Part shown: positions 1-6,568 of the stretch, piece by piece
How the letters are laid out: each line of letters starts with the position of its first letter
Position numbering within the stretch: the stretch's first letter is position 1
Assembly: GCA_964384625.1 (NCBI GenBank)
Contig: CAYLNH010000118.1
Span: 1-20,659 of the forward strand
Direction of reading: 5' to 3'
DNA: 20,659 nucleotides
DNA from: CAYLNH01 sp964384625
GTDB lineage: Bacteria > Verrucomicrobiota > Lentisphaeria > JABSQK01
Program-made: the position numbers and the translations under genes
Notes under the pieces: model-generated
What the model saw: the letters and a program-made list of their open reading frames with translations, nothing else
What the model was told of the DNA's origin: nothing
Database searches by the model: none

Positions 1-50
1 CTGGTCCAAAGAGAGTGAGTTTGTCCAGCAGGATTTGTGCGTAAAGGCCA

Positions 51-84
51 GGCCTCGTGCCGTGGGTGAGCGAGATGTTTGATT
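51..84. repeat. 34-bp direct repeat, copy 1
   Basis: A 34-base block beginning GGCCTCGTGCCGTGGGTGAG and ending in GATGTTTGATT. It recurs identically exactly 200 bases downstream at 251-284. Its 3' end runs straight into the ~140-bp repeat that starts at 81. The first 50 bases of the window hold no gene or motif that I can recognise. Confidence 0.9.
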
Positions 85-217
85 CACATCAGACAAGTGC
101 CTTGTGTACCCCGCTGATGCGGGGCTGATGGGGTCTTTCTCAGAACCGCACCTCGACAATCCGCGGGGTCTGTGAGGCTGAATTGCCCCGCCAACCCTTT
201 TCGCGCGGGGTGTAGCT
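81..217. repeat. ~140-bp intergenic repeat, copy A
   Basis: This block is near-identical to 591-738. The shared core runs from GATTCAC through CAGACAAGTGCCTTGTGTAC to the GTAGCT end. It contains two small hairpins: ACAAG/CTTGT around TGC, and CCCCGC/GCGGGG (109-114 with 119-124) around TGAT. The copies differ by small indels, and the second hairpin's loop is TGAT here but nine bases in copy B, with both stems intact. No reading frame is conserved between the copies. Copy B starts at the stop codon of the prepilin-like gene, so the block may be a gene-flanking 3' element of that gene family; this is inference. Confidence 0.85.
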
Positions 218-250
218 GCATCCTCCGCGAAAAGCCCTCCTGACCCCCAT

Positions 251-284
251 GGCCTCGTGCCGTGGGTGAGCGAGATGTTTGATT
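251..284. repeat. 34-bp direct repeat, copy 2
   Basis: An identical second copy of 51-84. Here it leads into the arms of a palindrome instead of the ~140-bp repeat: AGATGTTTGATTA at 273-285 is answered by its reverse complement TAATCAAACATCT at 371-383. Confidence 0.9.
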
Positions 285-307
285 ATCGCGCCAATGCCGC
301 CTCAACC

Positions 308-353
308 CCACTCTCCTGTGCTGCTTGGCTCGCCAAGCAGCACAGGAGAGTGG
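308..353. repeat. Perfect 21-bp-stem hairpin with a CTCG loop
   Basis: Positions 308-328 are perfectly complementary to 333-353, with a four-base loop CTCG at 329-332. The stem includes CTCTCCTGTGCTGCTTGG. It sits inside wider imperfect inverted arms (273-285 with 371-383), giving a ~110-bp palindromic element. No T-run follows on either strand, so it is not a classical intrinsic terminator. A REP/MITE-type palindrome or an RNA hairpin are the alternatives. Confidence 0.85.
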
Positions 354-390
354 TCGTGGGGGGCGGTTGTTAATCAAACATCTGATTCAC

Positions 391-585
391 AGGCATCCCA
401 TGGAGTATTGGAGTAGTGGAATATTGGAGTGTTGTCGGACAATGATTTACAGCTCCAGAGAGAATGAACAGGAATGCAAAATGCCTTTCGACGTATGCCT
501 GAATCCGTTCCGGCCCTCTGAGCTCAAACCCATCATTCCATCACTCCATTACTCCACCATTCCGTTATTCTGTGGGATGACTATG
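391..585. mobile_element. MITE-like 195-bp insertion with octamer arms
   Basis: This block is bounded on both sides by the perfect 12-base direct repeat CATCTGATTCAC (379-390 and 586-597). CATCCCA (394-400) near its left end is inverted as TGGGATG (573-579) near its right end. Inside these lie four octamers of consensus TGGARTRN (401-432), answered by four octamers in inverted orientation (530-561). The ~97-bp centre is unique and has no convincing gene. The ~140-bp repeat copy A reads through the matching place (GATTCACATCAGAC, 81-94) without the insertion and so acts as an empty site. A non-autonomous element is inferred; no transposase is present. Confidence 0.55.
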
Positions 586-590
586 CATCT

Positions 591-738
591 GATTCACCCA
601 TCAGACAAGTGCCTTGTGTACCCCGCTGATCTGATGCGGGGCTGATGGGGGTCTTTCTCAGAACCGCACCCCTCGACAATCCGCGGAGTCTGTGGGGCTG
701 AATTGCATCGGCAACCCTTTTCGCGCTGGGTGTAGCTA
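591..738. repeat. ~140-bp intergenic repeat, copy B
   Basis: Second copy of 81-217, with the CCCCGC/GCGGGG hairpin loop enlarged to TGATCTGAT. Similarity stops at the stop codon (736-738) of the minus-strand prepilin-like gene, so the element is that gene's immediate 3' flank. No T-run follows the hairpins on the minus strand, so I do not call it an intrinsic terminator. Confidence 0.85.
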
Positions 739-1533
739 CTGTGGCAGCACCGAGTAGATCTTCGGCGAAGTGGAAAGGGAACTGGGGTGGCCGACGATGT
801 CCAGCGTGCTGAAATTGCGCCATTCCGTGTGACCGTCGTAGAATGTCGTGGCGGCGCCGTCAATCGAGTCCGGCGTATAGCTGACCTTGAAGGTGTGGCT
901 CGGGTTGATGTCCGGCTTGTAGTTGGTGTCCGGACCGCTGCCGTGGTTGAAGCGCCAGACCCCCATATTGCTCATGTAGTCCCCGAGGAAGTCCGCCATC
1001 ATCACTCGGTCGGCCCCGCCTTCACGAAGCTTCAAAGGTGATTTTTCGCCCGTATTGAAGTCCGGATGGCGGAAGTTCGGGAAGTAGTAGTATTCGCCAT
1101 AGCAGGCAAAGCGCGTGTTGTTCGGATCGGTGATCGGCGTGCCGGCAACGGAGGGGCAGTCCCAGACCTTGAGATCCAGCAGGTACTCCTCGAGATCCGG
1201 ACGAATGTCATAGTGTTCGCCGGCGTTGTTCAAATAGAAGATGGCGATGGGCCAATGACTGTCGAGTCCCGGGATCAAATCGCCGTCATGGTCGTCGGCC
1301 CGGCTCATGGAGGCCATGACGCACTGGCGCTGGTTGTTGATGCAGACGGCGCGGCGGGCAGTCTCCCGGGCGCGTCCAAGCACGGGCAGCAGCAGGGCCG
1401 CCAGGATGGCTATGATGGCAATGACTACCAGAAGTTCGATAAGTGTAAAACATATCGAACGCTTCGCTCTTCGAGCTGCGCCTTGGCACGCGAGCAGCTC
1501 GATCAGCGTAAAACGCTCTCGTCGCAACGGCAT
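736..1533 (-). CDS. Prepilin-like protein with a duplicated FTLIELL signal
   Basis: A 265-residue protein of the type IV pilin/type II pseudopilin-like family that is abundant in Lentisphaerota and Planctomycetota. The mature hydrophobic helix reads FTLIELLVVIAIIAILA (residues 29-45), followed by LLLPVLGRAR. A second FTLIELL lies upstream at residues 8-14. The residue before each Phe is Arg7 or Cys28, not the usual Gly of a prepilin-peptidase site. The globular part ends with FYDGHTEWR, resembling the DGH ending of the H-X9-DG processing-associated prepilin domain. The start at 1533 is chosen because AGGAG lies six bases upstream; an upstream in-frame ATG at 1635 has no such support and would overlap the divergent gene. 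It is divergent from a GntR-type regulator across ~100 bp, which suggests control by it. Role: probably an envelope or secretion-associated pseudopilin; substrate or assembly partner unknown. Confidence 0.88.
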   Translation of the reverse strand: MPLRRERFTLIELLACQGAARRAKRSICFTLIELLVVIAIIAILAALLLPVLGRARETARRAVCINNQRQCVMASMSRADDHDGDLIPGLDSHWPIAIFYLNNAGEHYDIRPDLEEYLLDLKVWDCPSVAGTPITDPNNTRFACYGEYYYFPNFRHPDFNTGEKSPLKLREGGADRVMMADFLGDYMSNMGVWRFNHGSGPDTNYKPDINPSHTFKVSYTPDSIDGAATTFYDGHTEWRNFSTLDIVGHPSSLSTSPKIYSVLPQ

Positions 1534-1570
1534 CACCAACTCCTGTATTTGATTATTTGATATTTTATTT

Positions 1571-1615
1571 GGCAATATGCCTGGAATTGCCGCTGATGTC
1601 AAGCTAATGTCTTGA
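1571..1615. promoter_or_regulatory. Divergent promoter/operator region: two inverted repeats over a sigma70-like promoter
   Basis: On the minus strand, TTGACA (1597-1602) and CATATT (1574-1579) are separated by exactly 17 bases, a good sigma70-type promoter for the prepilin-like gene. Two inverted repeats lie on it. GGCAAT-N9-ATTGCC (1571-1591) covers the -10. TCAAG-N7-CTTGA (1599-1615) covers the -35 and lies just upstream of the regulator gene. The overlap fits repression by the divergent GntR-type regulator, possibly with autoregulation. The regulator assignment is inferred from position. Confidence 0.5.
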
Positions 1616-1634
1616 TAGATTGAGGATACTGCCA

Positions 1635-2675
1635 ATGAATCGGCCTACGCGCAGACAGGAGATCGGCCAGGATCTGGCCGCACGTATTTGCTCCGGTGAA
1701 TTCGCTGTGGGCGACATGTTGCCCAGCATGGCAATGCTCGCCGCTGATTATCGTTGTTCGTCCCAGACGGTACACAGCGCCATCCAGGATCTGGAAGCCC
1801 AGGGCATTGTGCGTTCCCGGCGTAGCCATGGCGTTCGGGTCACGGCGCCGCCGGAAGAGGCCACCCGCAATGTTCGTTTGTTGGCCGTCTTTCCGAACTG
1901 GGCGATTGACGATGAGACGTCGTTTGCCTCGTGCTTTGCCCGCGGCGTCACGGTGGCGGCAACAGAAGCCGGCGCCGGCGTCGAACTGCGGCCGACGCGG
2001 AATCAGGGGCAACTGGACGATCTGTTTGCTACGTGGCCGACCGGGCAATTTCAGGGCGTGGTCTGGAGTTACTACTGCTGTCGCGAACTGGCCGTGCGCC
2101 TGGAGGAACGCGGCATCCCCCAGGCGTCGGTGGAGCTACCGCGGGCCAAGGTGTCGATTCCCTGCGCCGCGGGTAATTGGGAGCAGGCGTTGCGCGACAT
2201 GGTGGACATGTTGAAGCGCCGTGGTGTGCAGAAACTCGGCGTGTTCCAGCACAACGACACCGAATATTTTCGGGCCCAGTACTTCGATTACTTCGACCAG
2301 TTGCGCGCCGATGCCGGGCTGGGCGGCAACGAGATGAAGTTCCATGTGCCGCGCGTTGGCGACGACGAGAAAGCCGCGTTGATCCGGCACTTCCTGCCGG
2401 CTGCCCGCGAAGCCGATGCCTGGTATTTCTCGGCCCCGCCGATCCTGCGCGAAGTGACTGCCGTTTGCGAAGCTGAGGGTGTCGCGCCGACGGACGAACA
2501 CCTGATCGTCTCAACCGGCAGCGGCACATCCGCGCTCGCCCCGGCGCACATCATCCTGCGCTGCAACATCACCGAGATGGCCCGTCGCGCGACCCAACAG
2601 GTCCTCGACTGGATCACCACCGGCGAGAAACCCGAGTCCTGCACCGTCGACCTTGCGATCGAGGAACGCGGCTGA
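1635..2675 (+). CDS. GntR-type wHTH / LacI-like ligand-binding transcriptional regulator
   Basis: A 346-residue DNA-binding regulator. Residues 5-68 form a GntR-type winged helix (DLAARICSGEFAVGDMLPSM, then SQTVHSAIQDLEAQGIVRSR and the wing HGVRV). From about residue 80 a LacI/periplasmic-binding-protein-like effector domain follows (RLLAVFPNW, a central MLKRRGVQKLGVFQHND segment, and a C-terminal LRCNITEMARRATQQVLDWI segment). This is the AraR-like GntR/LacI hybrid layout that usually senses a sugar. ATG 1635 is preferred over TTG 1620 because GAGGA sits eight bases upstream. It is transcribed away from the prepilin-like gene, and operator-like inverted repeats lie between them. The effector is unknown. 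Confidence 0.92.
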   Translation: MNRPTRRQEIGQDLAARICSGEFAVGDMLPSMAMLAADYRCSSQTVHSAIQDLEAQGIVRSRRSHGVRVTAPPEEATRNVRLLAVFPNWAIDDETSFASCFARGVTVAATEAGAGVELRPTRNQGQLDDLFATWPTGQFQGVVWSYYCCRELAVRLEERGIPQASVELPRAKVSIPCAAGNWEQALRDMVDMLKRRGVQKLGVFQHNDTEYFRAQYFDYFDQLRADAGLGGNEMKFHVPRVGDDEKAALIRHFLPAAREADAWYFSAPPILREVTAVCEAEGVAPTDEHLIVSTGSGTSALAPAHIILRCNITEMARRATQQVLDWITTGEKPESCTVDLAIEERG

Positions 2676-2693
2676 CTTCCCACCCCGGCTTTA

Positions 2694-3003
2694 CCGCCTC
2701 TCCGAGGCGGATCCCCAGCGTAGTGCACCGCCGGACAAAGTAGCCCGCCTCTCCGAGGCGGATCCCCAGCGTAGTGCAACGTAATTCGCCGCGAAGCGGT
2801 ACCGCCGGACAAAGTAGCCCGCCTCTCCGAGGCGGATCCCCAGCGTAGTGCAACGTAATTCGCCGCGAAGCGGTACCGCTAGACAAAGTAGCCCGCCTCT
2901 CCGAGGCGGATCCCCAGCGTAGTGCAACGTAACTCGCCGCGAAGCGGTACTGCCAGACAAAGTAGCCCGCCTCTCCGAGGCGGATCCCCAGCGTAGTGCA
3001 ACG
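2694..3003. repeat. Tandem 74-bp palindromic array, five units
   Basis: Five copies of CCGCCTC-TCC-GAGGCGG followed by ATCCCCAGCGTAGTGCA start at 2694, 2745, 2819, 2893 and 2967. The last three steps are exactly 74 bases. The first step is 51 because that unit lacks the 23-base ACGTAATTCGCCGCGAAGCG segment. Each full unit carries three symmetric parts: the 7-bp-stem hairpin, CCGC-GAA-GCGG, and GCGGTACCGC (altered in later units). The array starts about 20 bases after the stop codon of the GntR-type regulator and could act on its 3' end. It is REP-like, not CRISPR, because there are no unique spacers. Confidence 0.92.
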
Positions 3004-3010
3004 TTAGCCC

Positions 3011-3055
3011 TCTCCTCTCCTCTCCTCTCCTCTCCTCTCCTCTCCTCTCCTCTCC
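3011..3055. repeat. TCTCC pentamer microsatellite, nine copies
   Basis: Nine perfect TCTCC units directly follow the 74-bp array. The tract is all pyrimidine on the + strand and all purine on the other. It is likely prone to slippage, but no gene spans it. Confidence 0.95.
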
Positions 3056-3110
3056 TCCTGGATTGTTAGAATCCGTCATTTCTCCTCCTGGATTGCTAGA
3101 ATCCGTCATT
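3051..3110. repeat. Two tandem 30-bp repeats
   Basis: Two adjacent 30-base units (3051-3080 and 3081-3110) start TCTCCTCCTGGATTG and end GAATCCGTCATT; they differ only at one base (GTTAG versus GCTAG). A related sequence appears in inverse orientation as GAATGACGGACTC at 3305-3317. Positions 3111-3189 look unique, with no gene. Confidence 0.9.
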
Positions 3111-3189
3111 TCCTGAAGACGATCATCAATCGGCTTGGTGACGGGGCCCGTTCTGGGTCAGGCGGAGGCAGTGGTGAAGGACTGGCAAA

Positions 3190-3305
3190 GCGCGGCGGAC
3201 CGCTTCGGTTGAACCGCCTCGGAGAGGCGGGCTACTTTGTGATGAATAATCGGTAGGTTAGTGGCGCGGCGGACCGCTTCGGTTGAACCGCCTCGGAGAG
3301 GCGGG
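3190..3305. repeat. Inverted relatives of the 74-bp array, two 42-bp copies
   Basis: Positions 3190-3231 and 3264-3305 are identical 42-base blocks (starting GCGCGGCGGACCGCTTCGGT), spaced 74 bases apart. Each ends in the hairpin CCGCCTC-GGA-GAGGCGG. The first continues into GCTACTTTGT, the reverse complement of ACAAAGTAGC in the 2694-3003 array. Array parts are therefore present on both strands, flanking the region between the regulator genes. Confidence 0.88.
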
Positions 3306-3311
3306 AATGAC

Positions 3312-3327
3312 GGACTCGCCAGAGTCC
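3312..3327. other. Small hairpin downstream of the AraC gene
   Basis: GGACTC-GCCA-GAGTCC forms a 6-bp stem with a four-base loop, about 55 bases past the stop of the minus-strand AraC gene. No T-run follows, so a transcription-ending role is only possible. Confidence 0.4.
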
Positions 3328-3381
3328 TATGCCGGCCGTAGACCGGAGCGAAGCGGCAACTCTGTTGACGGCCAACCGGTC

Positions 3382-4200
3382 CTATAGGGCCTGACGGTAT
3401 TGGGTTGGGGTGACGTGCAGGACCTCTTTGAATTGGCGGCAGAAGAGGTGGACGCTGTTGTAGCCGAGTTCGTCGGCCAGTTCTTTGACGCTCAGGGAGG
3501 ATTCCGCCAGACGGTTGGCGGCGTGGTGGATGCGCGTGCGTTTGATGTAACTGCGCGGCGGCTCGCCGTAGGATCGGACAAATACACGGCTGAAATAGTC
3601 CTGGGATAGACGTAGTGTCCGGGCCAGGTCCGCCGAGGAAAGCGGGCGGTTGATGTGATTACTGATGAATGTCTCAATGCGTCGCTTTTGCCGGGGCGTC
3701 AACAACGTTCCCACTGTGGCCTTCGTATCGGGCAGGCGGAAGAAGAGAGCCGCCAGCACATGCAGCACGGACCGTAGCTGATGGTCCTGCCACGGCAGGT
3801 CGGAACCGTATTCGCTGACCAGCATCTGGAACGGCAGCAACAGGTCCCAGGCCTGTTTTCGCACCGCAATGACTTTGGCAAACGTCAATTCACGGCGTCG
3901 GCACAGATTGAACCGCATCTTGTAGTAGCGTAACGGCGCGTCGAGTTTTTTACCCCACAGTTCGCGTTCCGCGCCTGGTGGAACCCAGACCGCCATGCCC
4001 GGACCGACCAGCGTCTTCGTGCCGTCCAGTCGCGCTCGCAGTCGACCCGACTCGACGAGGAAGACCAGGTGTTCGGTCATCGTTTTGTGCGGGATACGCC
4101 AGGCCTGTTTGATCTCGTCACAACGGCAGGTGTTGATCTGAAGATCCACAGAAGAGTCCAGCAGGTGCTGTAGCCACTTGGTTTTCGATAGTGTTGCCAT
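3382..4200 (-). CDS. AraC-family transcriptional regulator (first of three)
   Basis: A 272-residue regulator. The N-terminal half resembles a cupin-type AraC sensor (EHLVFLVESGRLRARLDG, then a VGPGMAVWVPPG turn at about residues 65-76). Residues ~165-272 carry the two-HTH AraC DNA-binding domain, with SSADLARTLRLSQDYFSRVF as the first HTH and SVKELADELGYNSVHLFCRQ as the second, ending FKEVLHVTPTQYR. It is divergent from the DUF3604 gene across ~450 bp and is the best candidate to control it. The start at 4200 is the first ATG of the frame but has no clear Shine-Dalgarno sequence, so it is less certain than the domain call. The effector is unknown, probably a sugar. Confidence 0.92.
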   Translation of the reverse strand: MATLSKTKWLQHLLDSSVDLQINTCRCDEIKQAWRIPHKTMTEHLVFLVESGRLRARLDGTKTLVGPGMAVWVPPGAERELWGKKLDAPLRYYKMRFNLCRRRELTFAKVIAVRKQAWDLLLPFQMLVSEYGSDLPWQDHQLRSVLHVLAALFFRLPDTKATVGTLLTPRQKRRIETFISNHINRPLSSADLARTLRLSQDYFSRVFVRSYGEPPRSYIKRTRIHHAANRLAESSLSVKELADELGYNSVHLFCRQFKEVLHVTPTQYRQAL

Positions 4201-4341
4201 TCGAACACGACACCGAATGTTGTCGGTCCCAGCCTATGCCCGGCGATTCCGGTTCGGACAACGGCTGGCGCTTCCTTTCTATTTGTAGCATGAGGGTAAA
4301 TCTTCGCCGATCCACGTCGGCCTCAGCTTCTTCGATCCGGC

Positions 4342-4376
4342 CTCCACGGGGCAAGCCCGGGGCAAGCCCCGTGGAG
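4342..4376. repeat. 11-bp-stem palindrome in the AraC/DUF3604 gap
   Basis: CTCCACGGGGC (4342-4352) pairs with GCCCCGTGGAG (4366-4376) across a 13-base loop. It resembles the REP-type palindromes elsewhere in the window and lies in the 451-base gap between divergent genes. I see no gene in 4201-4651. Confidence 0.75.
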
Positions 4377-4533
4377 CCGTTGGGACGTCACAGAACATGA
4401 TTCGTCGAGCACTTACGCATGAGCAGGCCTTCGACAGTGCTCTTCAGAGGATGCTCATGATACATTCGGAACGACCAGGAAACCGGTCTCTCAACGCTCG
4501 GATTTGTCGGCTGCGTCATACCACAGTTTAGTG

Positions 4534-4552
4534 CAATTAATATACAATTAAT
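4534..4552 (+). promoter_or_regulatory. AT-rich direct repeats, candidate promoter/AraC site
   Basis: CAATTAAT occurs at 4534-4541 and 4545-4552, 11 bases apart (about one helical turn). This is the most AT-rich part of the gap and lies 100 bases before the DUF3604 start. TACAAT (4543-4548) could serve as the -10. No good -35 is present, as expected for an activator-dependent promoter. The assignment is inference. Confidence 0.35.
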
Positions 4553-4651
4553 GGCCATTGTTTTAAAGGTGTCCAGCGTCTACTCTGATACAGATCAATG
4601 CAATTGTGATTAGTCGGCATGGTGTTGCTTGACGACAGAGAAGGAGCCCAG

Positions 4652-6037
4652 ATGGAATTGAAGATGCTTGATTCATTCACGGAGAAAGTTCTCCGTATCG
4701 AAGCCCGCGGTGCCGGTCTCAGCCGCATCATGCTGGTGATTCCGACGATCCTGAAACCCGGAGAGCCGTTCGACGTGAACGTCGCTGCATTGGACGAGAA
4801 CGCCATGCCGGTGTTCGACGGCACGGACGAGTTTGTCGTCGAGGGCGCTGACGAAGCTATCAGTATTCCGGCGGTTGCGGCCGATGCGGCGTCAGTCTGG
4901 CGGGTCAAGGGCGTCACTGTTGAGGCCACCGGTTTTGTGCGGCTGCAGGCGACGTACGGCGACCGGACGTTTTTCAGTAACCCGGCGCTGGTAACGAAGG
5001 ACGATCGCCCGGCGATTGTCTGGGGTGACCCGCATATTCACACCACCGTTGGGGACTGTCATGCCGAACGCTGCCGGACACGTAATCTGGCCTATGTCAT
5101 TGCGCGCCATGTCTACGGACTCGACTTTGTGGCGATTGCCGATCATGTCTCGTGGGCGCCGCGGGGAACGAAAGGCAAGTGGCTGGACAACCTGGCCAAG
5201 TGCGAACTCTACGATGACCCGGGCCGTTTCAGCGCGTTGATCTGCTATGAGACCTCGATGAAGGGCGGCCACGGCGGCGATAACAACGTCTATCTGCGCG
5301 AGCGGCAGGATGACTACGTCGACCCCTGGCCGGAGGAAATGCATGCCGGCCAGCTCTGCGAGGCGTTGTCCGGTAATTTCTTCATTGTGCCGCACCACAC
5401 GACGCGAACCGGCAAACACGGTGAGATCCCGGCGGACATCTATCCCGGTCCGGAACGCATGCCGGTGGTGGAGATCCACTCCAAGTGGGGCTGCAGCGAG
5501 TACCGCGGCAACCCGAACCCGTTGCACAAAATTCATGACGGCCCAAGCTATGTGCAGGACCTCCTGGCCCAGGGATACCGCCTCGGGTTCGTCGGTGGTA
5601 CCGACAGCCACACGAGTATGACCTTCTGCCAGGCGTTGGAGAACGACATCCATGATCGTCTGCCGGGGCTGACTGCGGTGCAGGTACAGAAGAATACACG
5701 GGACGCCGTCTATGACGCCATCGCGGCGCAGCAGTGTTATGCCGCCAGTGGCGAACGCATCTTCCTCGATGTGACACCCGACACGGATCCCTTCGGCTTG
5801 CGCGTTGGCTGCGCGGCCAAGAGTCAAATCAAACAAATTGACATTGTCTGCAACGGCGAAGACGTTTACACGGTCCGGCCGGATGACTGGAAAGCGGAGT
5901 TCTCCTGGCAGGACGACCGCGATCCGGCCGACATCGCCATGACGCCGACGGACGGTGGCGAACCGTTCACGTACTACTACGTCCGCGTCACGACAGATAC
6001 GGAATGCCAGGCTTGGTCCAGCCCGATCTGGCGGTGA
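4652..6037 (+). CDS. DUF3604 PHP-like metal-dependent protein
   Basis: A 461-residue protein. Residues 1-120 form a beta-rich N-terminal part. From residue 125 a PHP-type metal site follows in order: GDPHIH (H128, H130), IADH (D164, H165), an acidic CYET (E200), VPHH (H248, H249), VVEIHSKWG (E274), and GGTDSH (D318, H320). The ending CYAASGERIFLDV followed by a beta-sandwich tail is typical of DUF3604. The reaction of this family is not firmly known; PHP proteins are usually phosphoesterases or related hydrolases. ATG 4652 is chosen because AAGGAG lies just upstream; the ATG at 4619 is unsupported. No signal peptide is visible, so it is probably cytoplasmic. It is divergent from an AraC regulator and precedes a sulfatase, suggesting a sugar-ester or glycan catabolic role. 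Confidence 0.88.
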   Translation: MELKMLDSFTEKVLRIEARGAGLSRIMLVIPTILKPGEPFDVNVAALDENAMPVFDGTDEFVVEGADEAISIPAVAADAASVWRVKGVTVEATGFVRLQATYGDRTFFSNPALVTKDDRPAIVWGDPHIHTTVGDCHAERCRTRNLAYVIARHVYGLDFVAIADHVSWAPRGTKGKWLDNLAKCELYDDPGRFSALICYETSMKGGHGGDNNVYLRERQDDYVDPWPEEMHAGQLCEALSGNFFIVPHHTTRTGKHGEIPADIYPGPERMPVVEIHSKWGCSEYRGNPNPLHKIHDGPSYVQDLLAQGYRLGFVGGTDSHTSMTFCQALENDIHDRLPGLTAVQVQKNTRDAVYDAIAAQQCYAASGERIFLDVTPDTDPFGLRVGCAAKSQIKQIDIVCNGEDVYTVRPDDWKAEFSWQDDRDPADIAMTPTDGGEPFTYYYVRVTTDTECQAWSSPIWR

Positions 6038-6201
6038 GTCGGTGAGGAGCCAGCGGTACCCGATCCACGATGCACGGTGAGGCAGTATAATACCGTCAAG
6101 GGGATCCTGTGAGCTGGATCTTCTTCCTGCCGGAGTCCCGCCGGGAGGAGGTGTCGGTTTAATCGCACCGAAGCCCTCCGACAGCGCCAACGGCGTTGTA
6201 C

Positions 6202-6357
6202 AACGTAGCCTGGGGTAACACCCCAGGGATCGTTTTCGCATCCGAATTGTTCCCTGAAGGGGAACTACAACCATCCGATTGGCAGCAGGTTGTAGAACGC
6301 CTTCAGCGTTCGAACTTCTCCTTTCACATTTCCTGGGGTGTTACCCCAGGCTACGTT
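6202..6357. mobile_element. 156-bp element with perfect 26-bp terminal inverted repeats
   Basis: Positions 6202-6227 (AACGTAGCCTGGGGTAACAC, then CCCAGG) and 6332-6357 are perfect reverse complements over 26 bases. Each arm is itself nearly palindromic (CCTGGGG/CCCCAGG). GTTGTACAAC, a ten-base palindrome, lies at the left edge, and GAACGCCTTCAGCGTTC is inside. A 63-codon frame across it is only the arms read out and is not a gene. It is a candidate non-autonomous MITE/REP element. The rest of 6038-6568 shows no gene. Confidence 0.75.
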
Positions 6358-6432
6358 ATGGCAGCCCATTCAGGGCGCAGAATTTGACGAAATGCGACTA
6401 AATCGACAGTCCCGGGAGGCGGAAGCTCTTCG

Positions 6433-6449
6433 AGGCGGAAGCCCCGCCT
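6433..6449. other. Hairpin downstream of the sulfatase gene
   Basis: AGGCGG-AAGCC-CCGCCT gives a 6-bp GC stem about 120 bases past the sulfatase stop. The string GAGGCGGAAGC also occurs twice around it, so this may be another repeat relic. There is no T-run, so the terminator role is weak. Confidence 0.35.
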
Positions 6450-6568
6450 GAGCGCTCGAATTCGGGGCCTGCCCTGAGCTTTGTTGGAGGGCCTGTGGCG
6501 ACAGCAAGGAGCGAGGAAACTGTGAGCTCCAACTCCAGGCCAAGGCCAGTTGCCGACGGCGGCACGAC

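Noticed and set aside
84..377. Small antisense gene in the left repeats
   Set aside because: The frame runs through two unrelated repeats and a palindrome; it is not preserved in the second repeat copy.
2694..3003. CRISPR array
   Set aside because: Units are directly tandem 74-mers with nearly identical content; no unique spacers and no cas gene.
4892..6274. Long open frame of 460 codons antisense to the DUF3604 gene
   Set aside because: It is a shadow of the GC-rich coding strand; the + strand frame has family motifs and a strong ribosome site, and this one has neither.
6196..6387. 63-codon frame across the 26-bp inverted repeats
   Set aside because: Its ends are the two arms of the repeat translated; no ribosome site.
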